Assembly: GCA_963786195.1 (NCBI GenBank)
Contig: CAWAYH010000013.1
Span: 124,001 to 188,000 of the forward strand
Direction of reading: 5' to 3'
DNA length: 64,000 bases
DNA from: CAWAYH01 sp963786195
GTDB lineage: Bacteria > Acidobacteriota > Vicinamibacteria > Vicinamibacterales > 2-12-FULL-66-21
Both the position numbers and the translations under genes were made by a program. How positions within the stretch are numbered: the stretch's first letter is position 1; every line of letters begins with the position of its first letter. The notes beneath the pieces are model-generated. The model was given only the letters and a program-made list of their open reading frames with translations. It ran no database searches and had not been told where the DNA came from. Of the stretch, positions 22,688-33,667 are shown piece after piece.

Positions 22688-24131
22688 TGCGGCGGTACAA
22701 CCGCCTGCTCGTTGTTGTCTACATTCTCACCGACGCCCTGCTCGGCATGGCCGCCTTTGGCCTCGCGTACGTGGTTCGCTTCCAGAGCGGATTGATTCCG
22801 GTCTGGAAAGGGATCCCGCCCTTCGGTGAGTACGTCGACGCTGTTACCGTTTGTCGGCCTGCTGGTGCCCGTCACGTTTCACGTGCAGGGGCTCTACCGG
22901 CTGCGGCGCGGCCGATCCCGCGTCGACGATTTCTTCGCCGTCTTCGTGGGCAGCATCCTGGCGGTCGTGCTCGGCGTCATGGGCACGCTGGTACTACCGA
23001 CGTACTACCTGCCGCAGAGAGCTCAAGGACGCGGGCGTCTTCGAGGTCGTCGCAGCTGGTCTGGCTGCTCTTCCTGATCATCAACGTCGCGCTCGCGTTC
23101 ACCTCGCGCGAGAGCTCGTGCGCGAAGCGCTCGAGCGGCGATGGCGCGCGGGGATCGGCCTCAAGCGGGTCCTGATCGCCGGCGCGAGCGACCTCGGACG
23201 CCTGGTCGCCGACAAGGTCCTCGAACATCGCGAGCTGGGGTTCAAGGTCGTCGGGTTCATCGACGATCGCGACGGCGGCGATCACATCGGCTATCGCGGC
23301 CTGCCCCTGCTCGGCACGCTCACCGACGCCGACGAGATCATCCGTCGTCGAGCGGATCGATCACGTCTACGTGGCATTGCCGCTCGACGAGCACGTGAAG
23401 ATGCTGAACCTCGTCGAGGCCACGAACCGCGAGGGCGTCGACGTCCACGTCGTGCCGGACCTCCTGCAGTTCATCGCGCTGCGCGCGCGCCTCGAGAACC
23501 TCGACGGCGTTCCGATCATCAGCCTCAACGACGTCCCGCTGCGCGGATTCAACAGCGTGCTGAAGCGCGGCGATCGACGTCGCGATGTCGGGCACGGCGC
23601 TGGTCGGCTTCTGTCCGTCCCGTTCCGTGATCGTCGCGGCGCTCATTCGCCGGACCTCGCCGGGGCCCGTGTTCTACACGCAGGAGCGCATGGGGCTCGA
23701 CGGCAAGGCGTTCGAGGTCTACAAATTCCGGTCGATGTACCAGAGGCGCCGAGGACGCCACCGGGCCCATCTGGGCGCGCGAAGACGACCCGCGGTGCAC
23801 GCCCGTCGGGACGCTGGCTCCGACGCTTCGACGTCGACGAGCTGCCGCAGCTCTGGAACGTCTTCCGCGGCGACATGTCCATCGTCGGGCCCCGGCCCGA
23901 GCGGCCGTATTTCGTCGAGCAGTTCAAGCATCGCATCCCGCAATACATGCTGCGGCACAAGGTGAAGGCCGGCATCACGGGCTGGGCGCAGGTGAACGGC
24001 TGGCGCGGCAACACGTCGCTCGAGAAACGCATCGAGTACGACTTGTATTACATCGAGAACTGGTCGGTCGGACTCGACCTCAAGATCATGTGGCTGACAT
24101 TGCTCAAAGGCTCCAGAAGCACGCGTATTGA
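22684..24131 (+). CDS. Polyprenyl-phosphate sugar-1-phosphate transferase (many frameshifts)
   Basis: This is the initiating enzyme of a lipid-linked polysaccharide. The N-terminus (MMRRYNRLLVVVYILTDALL) and next segments supply membrane helices; a central Rossmann-like domain contains KRVLIAGASDLGRLVADK; the C-terminal catalytic domain has TSPGPVFYTQERMG, FKFRSM-like KFRSMY, DVDELPQLWNVFRGDMSIVG and GPRPERPYFVEQF. Frame changes occur near 22845, 23020, 23050, 23340, 23575, 23745 and 23830. Near 24112 one more restores the usual family ending LLKGFQKHAY with a TGA at 24129-24131. WbaP/WcaJ-like; sugar not determined. Confidence 0.88.
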
Positions 24132-24132
24132 A

Positions 24133-24223
24133 TGCATTCCACTTGCCCCATTCTGAATTATCTTCGCCATTCACCCCTTCCAACTTCACTTCAGCATTCA
24201 CACTTCAGACCTCAAAGTTACAA
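24133..24223. repeat. AT-rich degenerate heptamer array upstream of the UDP-glucuronate decarboxylase gene
   Basis: About thirteen consecutive 7-base units fit this spacer, with CATTCAC- and ACTTCAG-like consensus. Read on the other strand, its left part matches the trxA-trxB spacer (38424-38454) at about 26 of 31 positions, around GAAGATAATTC and GGGCAAG. GC content is far below that of the flanking genes. Confidence 0.7.
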
Positions 24224-25065
24224 AGACATGGCTAGAATCGTTATCACCGGCGCGGCCGGATTCATCGGATCGCACCTCGCGGAGACGCTCCTCGATCGCG
24301 GGCACTCCGTCATCGGCATCGACAACCTGCTGACCGGCAGCACCGCGAACATCGCGCATCTCGCCAACCGCGACTTCGTCTTCATCAAGCACGACGTCAC
24401 CAACTACATTCTTCGTCGAGGGGCAGATCGACGCGGTCCTGCACTGGGCGAGCCCGGCCAGCCCGATTGACTACCTGGAGCTGCCGATCCCGACGTTGAA
24501 GGTCGGCGCGCTCGGCACGCACAAGGCGCTCGGGCTCGCGAAGGAGAAGAAGGCGCGATTCGTGCTGGCCTCGACGTCGGAAGTCTACGGCGATCCGCTG
24601 GAGCATCCGCAGAAGGAGTCGTACTGGGGGAACGTCAACCCGATCGGCCCGCGCGGCGTGTACGACGAGGCGAAGCGGTTCGCCGAGGCGATGACGACCG
24701 CGTATCACCGCTACCACGGCCTGGACACGAAGATCGTCCGGATCTTCAACACCTACGGTCCGCGGATGCGGCTGCACGACGGCCGCGCCGTCCCGGCCTT
24801 CATGAGCCAGGCGCTTCGCGGCGAGGACATCACGATCTTCGGCGCGGGCAGCAGACGCGGAGCTTCTGCTACGTCAGCGATCTCGTGGACGGCATCATCC
24901 GGCTGATGGAGTCCGAGCGTCAGCACGATCCGGTCAACATCGGCAATCCGCACGAGATGACGATCGAGCAGATCGCCCGCGAGATCCTGCGCTTGACCGG
25001 GTCGTCGAGCCGCATCGTCTACCGGCCGCTGCCGGAGGACGATCCCAAGGTGCGGCAGCCCGACA

Positions 25066-25798
<733 letters not shown>

Positions 25799-25802
<4 letters not shown>

Positions 25803-27162
25803 TCTGACGTTCGCGGTAGTCGCGCCGGCGAGCGTCCTCGAGCCGCTTGACGGCGGCGACCGCTTCGGCGCCCGTCGCCGGCCGCGACAGCTGGAAGCTG
25901 CCGTCCTCGAGCGGCGTCATGACGCCCGCCTCGACCGCGAGCGAGACAGCCGGATAGCTGCAGATGCCCCGGCGAGACGTCCGGAAACTGACGGTGCGCG
26001 TTCCGCCATTGCGCGCCAAGCTGCGGCTTCTCGACCGCAATCAGGCGAGAGCACCTGGCTGACCGCTGCGCGAGATCGCCACGCCGGACGACGGCGGCCG
26101 GCTGAAACGTGTGATTGGGATAGACCTCCATGACCCCGGCGCGCGTGACCGACAGGATCCACGGCGCCGCCCAGCTCGCTCGCGCATCGGTGATGACGAC
26201 GGCGGTCCGCCGCGGCGCGCGCTGCAGCAGCGTCGTCGAGCCTGAGCGCCGACGAGCGCCGCGAGCTGCGCGCGCGTGACGCGTGGGCGCCCTCGATCGA
26301 CTGGAACTCCGCAGGCATGGCGGCCAGCAGGAGCTGTCGCTCGCAGACGCACGCGATCCGCGCTTCGAGGGCGGCGTTCGGTTCGAGCGCAAGCCGCGGC
26401 GTCAAAGGCCTCGCAGCGCCGCGGCGACGTCGCCCTGGCTCTCGAGGATCTCGCCGATCAGGACCTGCGTGCGGACGTCGCCCGGATCGAGCTCGATCGG
26501 CCTTCCGCGCGTGCTGAAGCGCTGCCGGCAAGGTCCTGTCCTGCTTTTGCGCGACCGACGCGAGCTCTCGGTAGAGGAACGGACTCTGAGGCGACGCCGG
26601 TAATCGCCTGCTCGTACGCGCGCCGCGCCTCGTCGAGCCGACCGGACTCCGCCGCCTTGCGCGCCGCCGCCACATCGTCCTGCAAGCCTCGAACGCGGAG
26701 CACTTCGATCCGCTGTGCAACGCCGTGAGCGCCGGTGTCGGCGACGACGGCGGCCTCGAAGCTCTTGAGCGCCATGTCGCGCTGACCGACCGCGAGGAGA
26801 CGCCTCGCCGCGCCCGACAGCGCCGGCGCGTATCGCGGGTTCGCCACGACCGCGCGATCGAAGTGCTCCAGCGCGTCGTCGTGATCCTTGCGGGCGAGAC
26901 CGATGTATCCGAGCCCGGCTTCGGCCGGATAGAAGTCGGGCGAGCTTCAACGCCGCGTCGAAGTTGCGTTCGGCGGCCTGCAGGTCGCCGGTCTGCAGCC
27001 AGAGCCAGCCTGCCTTGTGCCGCTCCAGGGCGGCCGGCGTCCCGAGGTCGCCTGGGTACGCGGGAAAAATGAAATCGGGGTACTTCGCGGCGGCCGGGCC
27101 CGTCGCGGGTGGCAGCTCCGCCGCCTTGCAGGCCGCAGGCGCTCAGCGATCGCCACGACCAT
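25799..27162 (-). CDS. TPR-repeat lipoprotein with S-layer-homology-like C-terminus (heavily frameshifted)
   Basis: ATG 27162 starts MVVAIA and, after one frame change, LSACG gives a lipobox. Tetratricopeptide-like segments follow (HKAGWLWLQTGDLQAAERNF; SGAARRLLAVGQRDMALKSF; ESGRLDEARRAYEQAI). The C-terminal 150 residues contain two SLH-like units: SVTRAGVMEVYPNHTFQPAAVVRR with FPDVSPGHL, then SLAVEAGVMTPLEDGSFQLS. At least six frame changes are needed, so no exact protein can be given. The TGA at 25799 overlaps the pgsA ATG, and the start follows the hflX stop by ten bases. An outer-membrane lipoprotein that binds cell wall is inferred. Confidence 0.65.
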
Positions 27163-27172
27163 GCGGCGGCGA

Positions 27173-28502
27173 TCAGCCTCCGGAGCGCACGGGCATCTTC
27201 ATGAGCGCTTGCTTCGCGGCGTCGTTGAAACGGCTGAGCACGACGCCGCGGGACTTCGGCTTCGATCGAGATGCGACCGTCCGATCGCGACGTGCTGCAG
27301 GATCCGCCCGACGCGATACAGCTGCGCGATCCGCTCGCGATCTTCGCGATCCGGCGTCGAATTCGAACTGGACCAGCGCGTGTGTCGAGCGCCAGACGGC
27401 CCTCGAGCATCGGCGATCAGCTCGTCGCGGCCCTCACCCGTCAGCGCGGACGCCACGAGCGCGCCGGGATGGAGCGCGCGCAGCCGCCGCCGCTCCCCTT
27501 CGTCCAGCCGGTCGCACTTGTTGAAGACGTCGATCTCCGGGACGCGCTCGGCGCCGACCTCCGCGAGCACGCTCGCGCACGGCTGCCATGTGGCGCTCGC
27601 GCTCCGGGCTCGACGCGTCGATCACGTGCACCAGCAGATCGGCGGCCGCGACCTCTTCGAGCGTCGCGCGGAACGCGGCGACGAGCGAATGCGGCAGTCG
27701 TTCGATGAATCCTACGGTGTCCGAGACGAGCAGTTCGCGGCGATCCGGGAGCCGCACCTTTCGGACGAGCGGGTCGAGCGTGACGAACAGTGCGTCCGAC
27801 GCCACGGCGTCGTCGCCGGTCAACGTGTTGAACAGCGTCGTCTTACCGGCGTTCGTGTAGCCGACCAGCGCCACGGTCGGCACGGCGGACTTGTGCCGCC
27901 GTTCGCGCAGACTGCGCTCGCCGCCGGCGCACGACGTCGATTTCCTTCGACAGGATGCTGATCCGGTGCCGGATGCGCCGCCGATCGGTTTCGAGCTTCG
28001 TTTCGCCAGGGCCGCGCGTGCCGATGCCACCGCCGAGCCGCGACAGCGCGGCGCTGGACCCGACGAGTCGCGGCATGAGGTAGTGGAGCTGCGCGAGCTC
28101 GACCTGCAGCTTGCCTTCCCGGGTCTGCGCCCGTCGCGCGAAGATGTCGAGGATCAGCTGCGTGCGATCGAGCACCTTCCGGTCGAGCGCGTTCTCGAGA
28201 TTGCGGAGCTGAGCCGGGCTCAGCTCGTTGTCGAAGATGACGACGTCGGCGCGCGCTTCGTCGCAGGAGGCCGCAAGCATCTCGACCTTGCCGCTGCCGA
28301 GAAACGTCGCCGGATCCGGCTTCGGGCGATCCTGCAGCATGCGCACGGCACACCGTCGCGCCTGCTGCCGCGCGCGAGGCCTGCGAGTTCGTCGAGAGAA
28401 TGTTCGGGATCGAACTGGCGGGACGGCCCCCGGAAGAGCCCGACGAGCGCCGCCCGCTCCGCGAGGTTCGGGCGAGGTCGAACGCTGAGCCGCTGGACGC
28501 AT
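27173..28502 (-). CDS. hflX: Ribosome-associated GTPase HflX (several frameshifts)
   Basis: HflX rescues stalled or heat-damaged ribosomes. The N-terminal domain shows DPATFLGSGKVEML, DNELSPAQLRNLE, DRTQLILDIFARRA and GIGTRGPGETKLE; the G domain has VALVGYTNAGKTTLFN, SDTVGFIERLPHSLVAAF and NKCDRL. Frame changes occur near 28480, 28370, 27915, 27570, 27400 and 27255. After correction the C-terminus reads QALMKMPVRSGG and stops at 27173. The ATG overlaps the upstream tsaC stop (TGATG). Confidence 0.9.
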
Positions 28503-29149
28503 CACTTGAGCGATTCTAGCACGCGGTCCCACGCGATCGCGCCCGCGCGAACGAGCCGCGGACCATCGGCCGCCATCTCGACAATGGTCGACGGCGCGCC
28601 GCCGGTGGTCGGCCCCGCGTCGAGCAGAAAATCGATGCCCTCGATGAGCGCGGCGCGCACGTCATCAGCCGTCACGGCCGGTGGCTGCCCCGATCGATTC
28701 GCGCTCGTCGCCGTGATGCAGAAGCCAAGGCCGTTCGCCAGCGCGCGCGCGACGTCGTGCGCGGGCACCCGAACCGCCACCGTCGCGCCGGGGCCCGCGA
28801 GCTCTTCGTGAGATCGTGTCACGCGCGCGAAGCACGATCGTCAGCGGACCCGGCCAGAACGCATCGGCCAGTCGACGCTCGGCCGGAGCGAGCGCTGCGG
28901 CGTCGTTCACCTGCGCGATCGATGCGGCGATCAGCGGAATCGCCATCCCCGCGTCGCGGCGCTTGACCGCGTACAAGCGCGTCCACGGCGTCATCCTGGC
29001 GGGGATCCACGGCCAGGCCGTACAGCGTGTCGGTCGGATACGCGACGACACGGCCACGCCGCAGGGCATCAACCGCGCGCGCGATGACGTCCGGATCCGG
29101 ACGGTCGGGGGAGACGGGAACGGTGATCGATCCTCGAGTCGGAGCGTCA
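28502..29149 (-). CDS. tsaC: Threonylcarbamoyl-AMP synthase, Sua5/YrdC family (frameshifted)
   Basis: TsaC makes threonylcarbamoyl-AMP for the t6A modification of ANN-decoding tRNAs. The sequence shows VVAYPTDTLYGLA, LYAVKRRDAGMAIPLI, FWPGPLTIVL and TATSANRSGQ. Frames change near 29090, 28990 and 28825. The start is not resolved: a GGAGG lies at about 29157 and the first in-frame start should be near 29149, overlapping the MFS stop. Its stop overlaps hflX. Confidence 0.85.
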
Positions 29150-30367
29150 GACTTCCTCCGTCGCTGGCGGCGACGTGGTCGTTGCGGATTTCGTGACCAT
29201 CAACCGCTTCACGAGAAGGGCCAGCAGCAACAGACCCAGCGTATCGAGCACGAAGACGGCCCTGAAACTGATCGTGCCGAGCAGCCCGCTGAGAACCGGG
29301 CTCACGGCGAGGCCGATCAGCGATGCGGTGGTCAGCAGCCCGAATCCTGCGCCTCGCGCGGCGGCGGGAATGATGGCGCCTGCGGCCGTGTAGGCCGCGG
29401 TGCGTCGCGGCGCCGATCGCGAGGCCGACGATGGACGTGCCGATGAGCAGGAGCCCCATGCCGCCGGCCAGAAGATAGACGAGCATGCCGGCCGCCGACA
29501 CCGCGGCGGACCAGGCGATCACGACGCGCGGAGATGTTCGGTGCAGCAGCGCTGCCGCACAGATGATTGCCGACGGCCCCGGCCCCGGCGGCCATCGAGA
29601 ACAGCACGCCCGAGAGAATCGGTACCGCGTCGATCGGTGTGCCCAGCTCCGCGACGAACAGCGGCAGCACGGGTCCGAAGCTGCGATCGACGAACTGCAG
29701 GCCGAAGACGACGACCATCAGCAGGATGAAGTTCTCGAACGCGAGCACGTTCCGGAACGTGACGCGGTTGTCGCGCTCCGCATCGTGATCGCGATGGACG
29801 CCGCCGCTCGTCGTACATCGACGAACACGAGCACGAGTGCGACGACGTAGAACGCCGACGTGACGAAGAACGCGCGGCGCAGGCCCGACCAGCTGCGCCA
29901 CCGTGCCGCCGATCACCGGTCCGAGCGCGGGGCCGAGCCGCTGCGCCGTCTGGACGTGCCGATCGCATACGCCATGCGCTCCCGTGGCGCCGAATCCGCC
30001 GCCATCGTCAGCGCCAGCGCGCCGTAGCCGGCGAAGAGCCCCTGCAGGACCCGAAGCGCGAACACGTGCCAGGCGCGGGTCACGAACGCCATCGCGGCCA
30101 TGACGATCACGAAGCTGGCGAGCGAGCGCTCGACCATGATCTTGCGGCCGATACCGGTCGCGCGAGGCGTCCCCACAACGGCGCCATGAGCGCCGTGATC
30201 GCCGGCGTCACGCCGAGGCTCAGGCCTGACCACAGCGCGATCTCGCCGACGTCGGTGACGCCGAGCTGCTGGAAGTAAAGAGGCAGGAACGGCATCACCA
30301 GCGTGAAGCCGGTGAAGCCGATGAAGCTGGCGGCCGTGACGGCGAACAGATTCCGCCGCCAGGACAT
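29147..30367 (-). CDS. Major facilitator superfamily exporter (several frameshifts)
   Basis: The corrected length of about 407 aa fits a 12-helix MFS protein. MSWRRNLFAVTAASFIGFTG opens helix 1; the motif A region is MAPLWGRLARP; RVLQGLFAGYGALALTMAAD lies in helix 4-5. Frame changes occur near 30165, 29965, 29890, 29800, 29550 and 29400. It resembles multidrug-efflux members, but the substrate is unknown. The last residues (LMVTKSATTTSPPATEEV) overlap the presumed tsaC start. Confidence 0.85.
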
Positions 30368-30382
30368 CCGTGATCTCAGAAT

Positions 30383-30417
30383 CAGCTGCCAGCCATCGGC
30401 CGTCAGCTGTCAGTCAT
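30383..30417. repeat. Five degenerate heptamers between MFS exporter and FBPase genes
   Basis: Units CAGCTGC, CAGCCAT, CGGCCGT, CAGCTGT and CAGTCAT follow each other without gaps, consensus CAGCYRT. The array fills most of the 51-base spacer and ends two bases before the FBPase stop codon. Confidence 0.85.
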
Positions 30418-30418
30418 C

Positions 30419-31409
30419 CTAGAATCTCACTCTCACCATTCTCGACTGCTCGACGTGGATCGTGTCGATGAACCGGATCCGCGCCGGATCGCTCTGCATG
30501 ACGAGCGACGCTGGTCCGGGTGCCGTCGCCGAAGAAGCGCACACCCTTCATCAGCGCGCCGTCGGTGACGCCGGTCGCCGCGAAGATGAGGTTCTCGCCC
30601 GGACGCAAGGTCCTTCGAGGTGTAGACGCGCTTGAAATCGGTGATCCCCATGTCGCGGCAGCGTTCCTCGTGCTCGGGCTTGCTGACGACGAGCCGCGCG
30701 AAGATCTCACCGTTCAGGCAGCGCATGGCGGCGGCCGTGAGCACCCCCTCCGGTGCGCCGCCGGTGCCCATCACGGCGTGGACGCCGCTGCCGACCACGG
30801 CCGCCGCGATGCCGGCGGACAGATCGCCGTCGCCGATCAGCCGGATGCGGGCGCCGGTCGCGCGGATCTCGCTCGATGAGGGCCTCGTGCCGCGGCCGGT
30901 CGAGCACGATGACGACGAGGTCCTCGACGTCGCGCTCGAGGCACCGGGCGATCGCCCGCAGGTTCTCGGCGACCGGCGCGTCGAGGCTGACCGCGTGCTT
31001 CGAGCTCGGACCGACGACGAGCTTCTCCATGTAGAGATCGGGCGCGTGCAGCAGGCCGCCTCGATCGGAGGCCGCCAGCACGGCGATCGCGTTCGGCGCG
31101 CCGGTCGCGCAGAGGTTCGTGCCCTCGAGCGGATCGACGGCGATGTCCACCTGCGGCAGGGCCGAGCCCGGCCGTCGCACTGCGCCCAGTCCCGACCTTC
31201 TCCCCGATGAACAGCATCGGCGCCTCGTCGCGCTCGCCTTCACCGATCACGATCGTGCCGTCGATCGGCACGGTGTCGAGGCACTTGCGCATGGCCTCGA
31301 CTGCCACCTGGTCCGACTTGTGGCGGTCGCCCTGCCCCATCGTGTGCGCGCACGCGATGGCGGCCTGCTCGACGACCCGGAGGAATTCGAGGGACAGATC
31401 GGAGTTCAT
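30419..31409 (-). CDS. glpX: Class II fructose-1,6-bisphosphatase, GlpX type (several frameshifts)
   Basis: GlpX dephosphorylates fructose-1,6-bisphosphate in gluconeogenesis. The sequence begins MNSDLSLEFLRVVEQAAIAC and shows GEGERDEAPML, VDPLEGTNLCATG (metal site), APDLYMEKLVVGP, GTGGAPEGVLTAAA and AATGVTDGALMKGVRFF. Frame changes occur near 31185, 30870, 30610 and 30510; the final correct frame reads IRFIDTIHVEQSRMVRVRF and stops at 30419. It lies 23 bases downstream of the acyl-CoA dehydrogenase gene. Confidence 0.9.
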
Positions 31410-31414
31410 CGGCG

Positions 31415-31436
31415 CTCCTAGACTCCTAACTCCTAA
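31415..31436. repeat. Three heptamers across the acyl-CoA dehydrogenase stop codon
   Basis: CTCCTAG, then one extra base, CTCCTAA and CTCCTAA. The dehydrogenase stop (31433-31435, read as TAG on the minus strand) is itself part of the array. Confidence 0.65.
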
Positions 31437-32647
31437 CGTCCCAGCTCCTGCCGTGCCGCAGGCAGTTCGCAGCGCGTCGGCGATCCTCGCGGAACCCGAG
31501 CACGTAGTCCGCCTGCATCAGCTTGTGGATCTCGCGGGTGCCCTCGTAGATGACCGCGCCCTTGCAGTTGCGGTAGAAACGGCCCACCGGGTACTCGTCC
31601 GAGTATCCGTTGGCGCCGTGGACCTGCACCGCGTCGCCGGCGGAGCGTTCCGACGCCACGGTCGCGAACCACTTGGCGAGGCCCGTCTCGCGCGTGTTTC
31701 GGCGGCCCTTGTTCTTCAGGAAGCCGGACCGGAGCCAGAGCAGGCGCGACACCTGATAGTCGGACTCCATGTGCGCGATCATCTCCTTGACGAGCTGATG
31801 CTCGGCGATGGGGACGCCGAAGGCCTGGCGCTCCTTCGCATACTTGGCGCTCGCGTCGCGGCACGCGCGAATCAACCCGGTGGCGCCGGCGGCCACGGTG
31901 AACCGGCCCTGATCGAGCGCGAACATCGCGATCTTGAATCCCTCGCCCGGCCGGCCGACCAGGTTCTCCTCCGGCACCTCGACCTCTTCCATCTTGAAGA
32001 AGCCGGTGTTGCCGGCCAGGATGCCCCACTTCTCTTTCAACGTGCCGCTCGAGAAACCCTTGAAGCGGCGCTCGATCGATGAACGCGCTGATGCCCGACG
32101 GATCGCGCTGCTTCTTCTTCTCGAGGTCGGTCCACCCGAACACGAGGTAGTTGTCCGCGACGTCGGCGAGCGAGATCCACATCTTCTCGCCCGTGAGGTA
32201 GTAGCGATCGCCTTTCTTGATGGCCACGGTCTGAATGCCGCGGACGTCGCTGCCGGCAGCCGGCTCGGTCAAGCCATACGTCGCGATCTTCTTGCCCTGC
32301 GCCTGCGGCACGAGATACCGCTGCTTCTGATCCTCGGTTCCCCACGTCAGCAGCGACAGGCAGTTCAACCCCGCGTGCACCGACATGATGACGCGCAGCG
32401 ACGTGTCGACGTATTCCAGCTCCTCGCTGACGATGCCCAGGCTGATGTAGTCCATGCCGGCGCCGCCGTACTCCTGGGGCACCGAGCAGCCGAGGAGGCC
32501 CAGCTCGGCCATCTGCGGGAGGATCTTCGGGTCGAAGCGGTGCTCGCGGTCCAGCTCCCGGATGCGGGGCGCCACTTCCCGCGCGCCCCATTCGCGCACC
32601 GATTGCTCGAGCAGCCGCTGTTCTTCGGTGAGATCAAAGTCCATCAT
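31433..32647 (-). CDS. Acyl-CoA dehydrogenase (two frameshifts)
   Basis: An FAD enzyme that introduces a trans-2 double bond into acyl-CoA. MMDFDLTEEQRLLEQSVREW opens the N-terminal helical domain; YGLTEPAAGSDVRGI and GEKMWISLAD mark the flavin and substrate region; YEGTREIHKLMQADYVLG lies in the C-terminal domain. The nearby QVHGANGYSDEYPV is typical of glutaryl/medium-chain relatives. The frame breaks near 32045 and again near 31480, after which the usual ending RCELPAARQELGR stops at 31433. A catalytic glutamate is expected in the YEGT motif. Confidence 0.92.
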   Translation of the reverse strand: MMDFDLTEEQRLLEQSVREWGAREVAPRIRELDREHRFDPKILPQMAELGLLGCSVPQEYGGAGMDYISLGIVSEELEYVDTSLRVIMSVHAGLNCLSLLTWGTEDQKQRYLVPQAQGKKIATYGLTEPAAGSDVRGIQTVAIKKGDRYYLTGEKMWISLADVADNYLVFGWTDLEKKKQRDPSGISAFIDRAPLQGFLERHVEREVGHPGRQHRLLQDGRGRGAGGEPGRPAGRGIQDRDVRARSGPVHRGRRRHRVDSRVPRRERQVCEGAPGLRRPHRRASARQGDDRAHGVRLSGVAPALAPVRLPEEQGPPKHARDGPRQVVRDRGVGTLRRRRGAGPRRQRILGRVPGGPFLPQLQGRGHLRGHPRDPQADAGGLRARVPRGSPTRCELPAARQELGR

Positions 32648-32690
32648 GAAGGCGTCCTTCTGAAAATATGAACGGGCTATTGTAGCCGAC

Positions 32691-32726
32691 CGGGGTGCAG
32701 CCCGGGAACGTGCGGGCTGCACCCCG
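32691..32726. repeat. Perfect 14-bp hairpin
   Basis: The arms CGGGGTGCAGCCCG (32691-32704) and CGGGCTGCACCCCG (32713-32726) pair fully around an 8-base loop, 44 bases upstream of the acyl-CoA dehydrogenase start. It could end transcription from the SAM-adenosyltransferase gene upstream on the same strand, or be a mobile palindrome. Confidence 0.85.
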
Positions 32727-32730
32727 TGAA

Positions 32731-32786
32731 CGGTGCAGGTGCACGGTGCACCGTGCACGGTGCGGTGCTGTGCAGGTGCAAGGTGC
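32731..32786. repeat. Heptamer array containing a perfect 20-bp palindrome
   Basis: Eight 7-base units with consensus GGTGCAC fill this spacer (CGGTGCA, GGTGCAC, GGTGCAC, CGTGCAC, GGTGCGG, TGCTGTG, CAGGTGC, AAGGTGC). Within it, 32739-32758 reads the same on both strands. Confidence 0.85.
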
Positions 32787-32795
32787 TGCCGCGTT

Positions 32796-33584
32796 TCAGG
32801 TGCGGCGGATTTCGACGACGGCTTGGCGACCGAGACCTAGCCGTTCGGCGGCGCTGGCGGCGTTCGCGGCCAGCTCCAGATGGTCGGAGCTGCCGAAGAC
32901 GGCACAGACCTCACCCGGGGCGATCTCGGCGTAGGTCGAGACGAGGCGGCCGATCTGGTTGCCGCCGGCGAGGATCTGGATCGGCGCCTGCTTCGCGAAC
33001 GCCTCGAAGGTGCGGCGGTCGATGTTGGTGACGAGATTGCCGAAGCGATCGACGAGCAGGACGACCCCGCGCAGCGTGTCGCTGCTCGTGTCGGCGATCG
33101 GAATCTCGATCCGCTGATAGTCGGTGATCGTGCGGCCCAGCGCCGAGAGTTGCGTTCCCTTGGCGAGCCAGGCTGCGGCCGGGGCAAATCGATCGCGGCC
33201 CTCGAAGGTCCGGCTGACGGTGGGCCTGGCGAACCGGCGCTCCGAGAGCTCGACGACCCGCCGCGGCGGGACCTCCCTGAAGACCACCGTCAGTACACCG
33301 TTGTCGGGCGCGACGAATCGAAAGTCGCCCGCTTCGGCGGCCAGCCCGCGACGCGCGGACCCGACCCCCGGATCGACGACGGCGAGAAAGATGGTTCCCG
33401 CGGGGAAATACCGATATGCCGCGGCCAGCTGCAGGGCGCCTTCCAGCACGTCGTGGGGGGCGATGTCGTGGGTCAGATCGACCAGCGTCACGTCCGGGCA
33501 GATGCCCAGCATGACGCCTTTCATCGTGCCGGCGTAGTAATCGCGCGTGCCGAAATCGCTGAGGAGGGCAATGACGGGGCGCAT
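32796..33584 (-). CDS. SAM hydroxide adenosyltransferase (DUF62 / chlorinase-fluorinase fold)
   Basis: This 262-residue protein has IALLSDFGTRDYYAGTMKGV at the start, HDIAPHDVLEGA, FLAVVDPGVGS and APDNGVLT, then a C-terminal beta domain with VVLLVDRFGNLVTNI. Most bacterial members hydrolyse S-adenosylmethionine to adenosine and methionine rather than halogenate it. The long loop diagnostic of the true fluorinase is not evident. The frame is intact. It is followed downstream by a methyltransferase gene's neighbourhood but its physiological role is unclear family-wide. Confidence 0.9.
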   Translation of the reverse strand: MRPVIALLSDFGTRDYYAGTMKGVMLGICPDVTLVDLTHDIAPHDVLEGALQLAAAYRYFPAGTIFLAVVDPGVGSARRGLAAEAGDFRFVAPDNGVLTVVFREVPPRRVVELSERRFARPTVSRTFEGRDRFAPAAAWLAKGTQLSALGRTITDYQRIEIPIADTSSDTLRGVVLLVDRFGNLVTNIDRRTFEAFAKQAPIQILAGGNQIGRLVSTYAEIAPGEVCAVFGSSDHLELAANAASAAERLGLGRQAVVEIRRT

Positions 33585-33593
33585 TTCCTTCTA

Positions 33594-33660
33594 AGAATAC
33601 AGAATACAGAACACAGGAAACAGAAGCGCAGAGATTGAGGACGGGAGACAGGAGACCGGG
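33594..33660. repeat. Heptamer arrays upstream of the SAM adenosyltransferase gene
   Basis: Five units (AGAATAC, AGAATAC, AGAACAC, AGGAAAC, AGAAGCG) occupy 33594-33628, and a second run (GACGGGA, GACAGGA, GACCGGG) occupies 33640-33660. They fill the spacer between the methyltransferase stop and the SAM adenosyltransferase start. Confidence 0.85.
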
Positions 33661-33667
33661 GCGCGCC

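Noticed and set aside
32796..33584. A halogenase (fluorinase/chlorinase) gene
   Set aside because: The fold is shared, but no diagnostic loop is evident and no halometabolite genes are nearby; the SAM hydrolase group is far more common.
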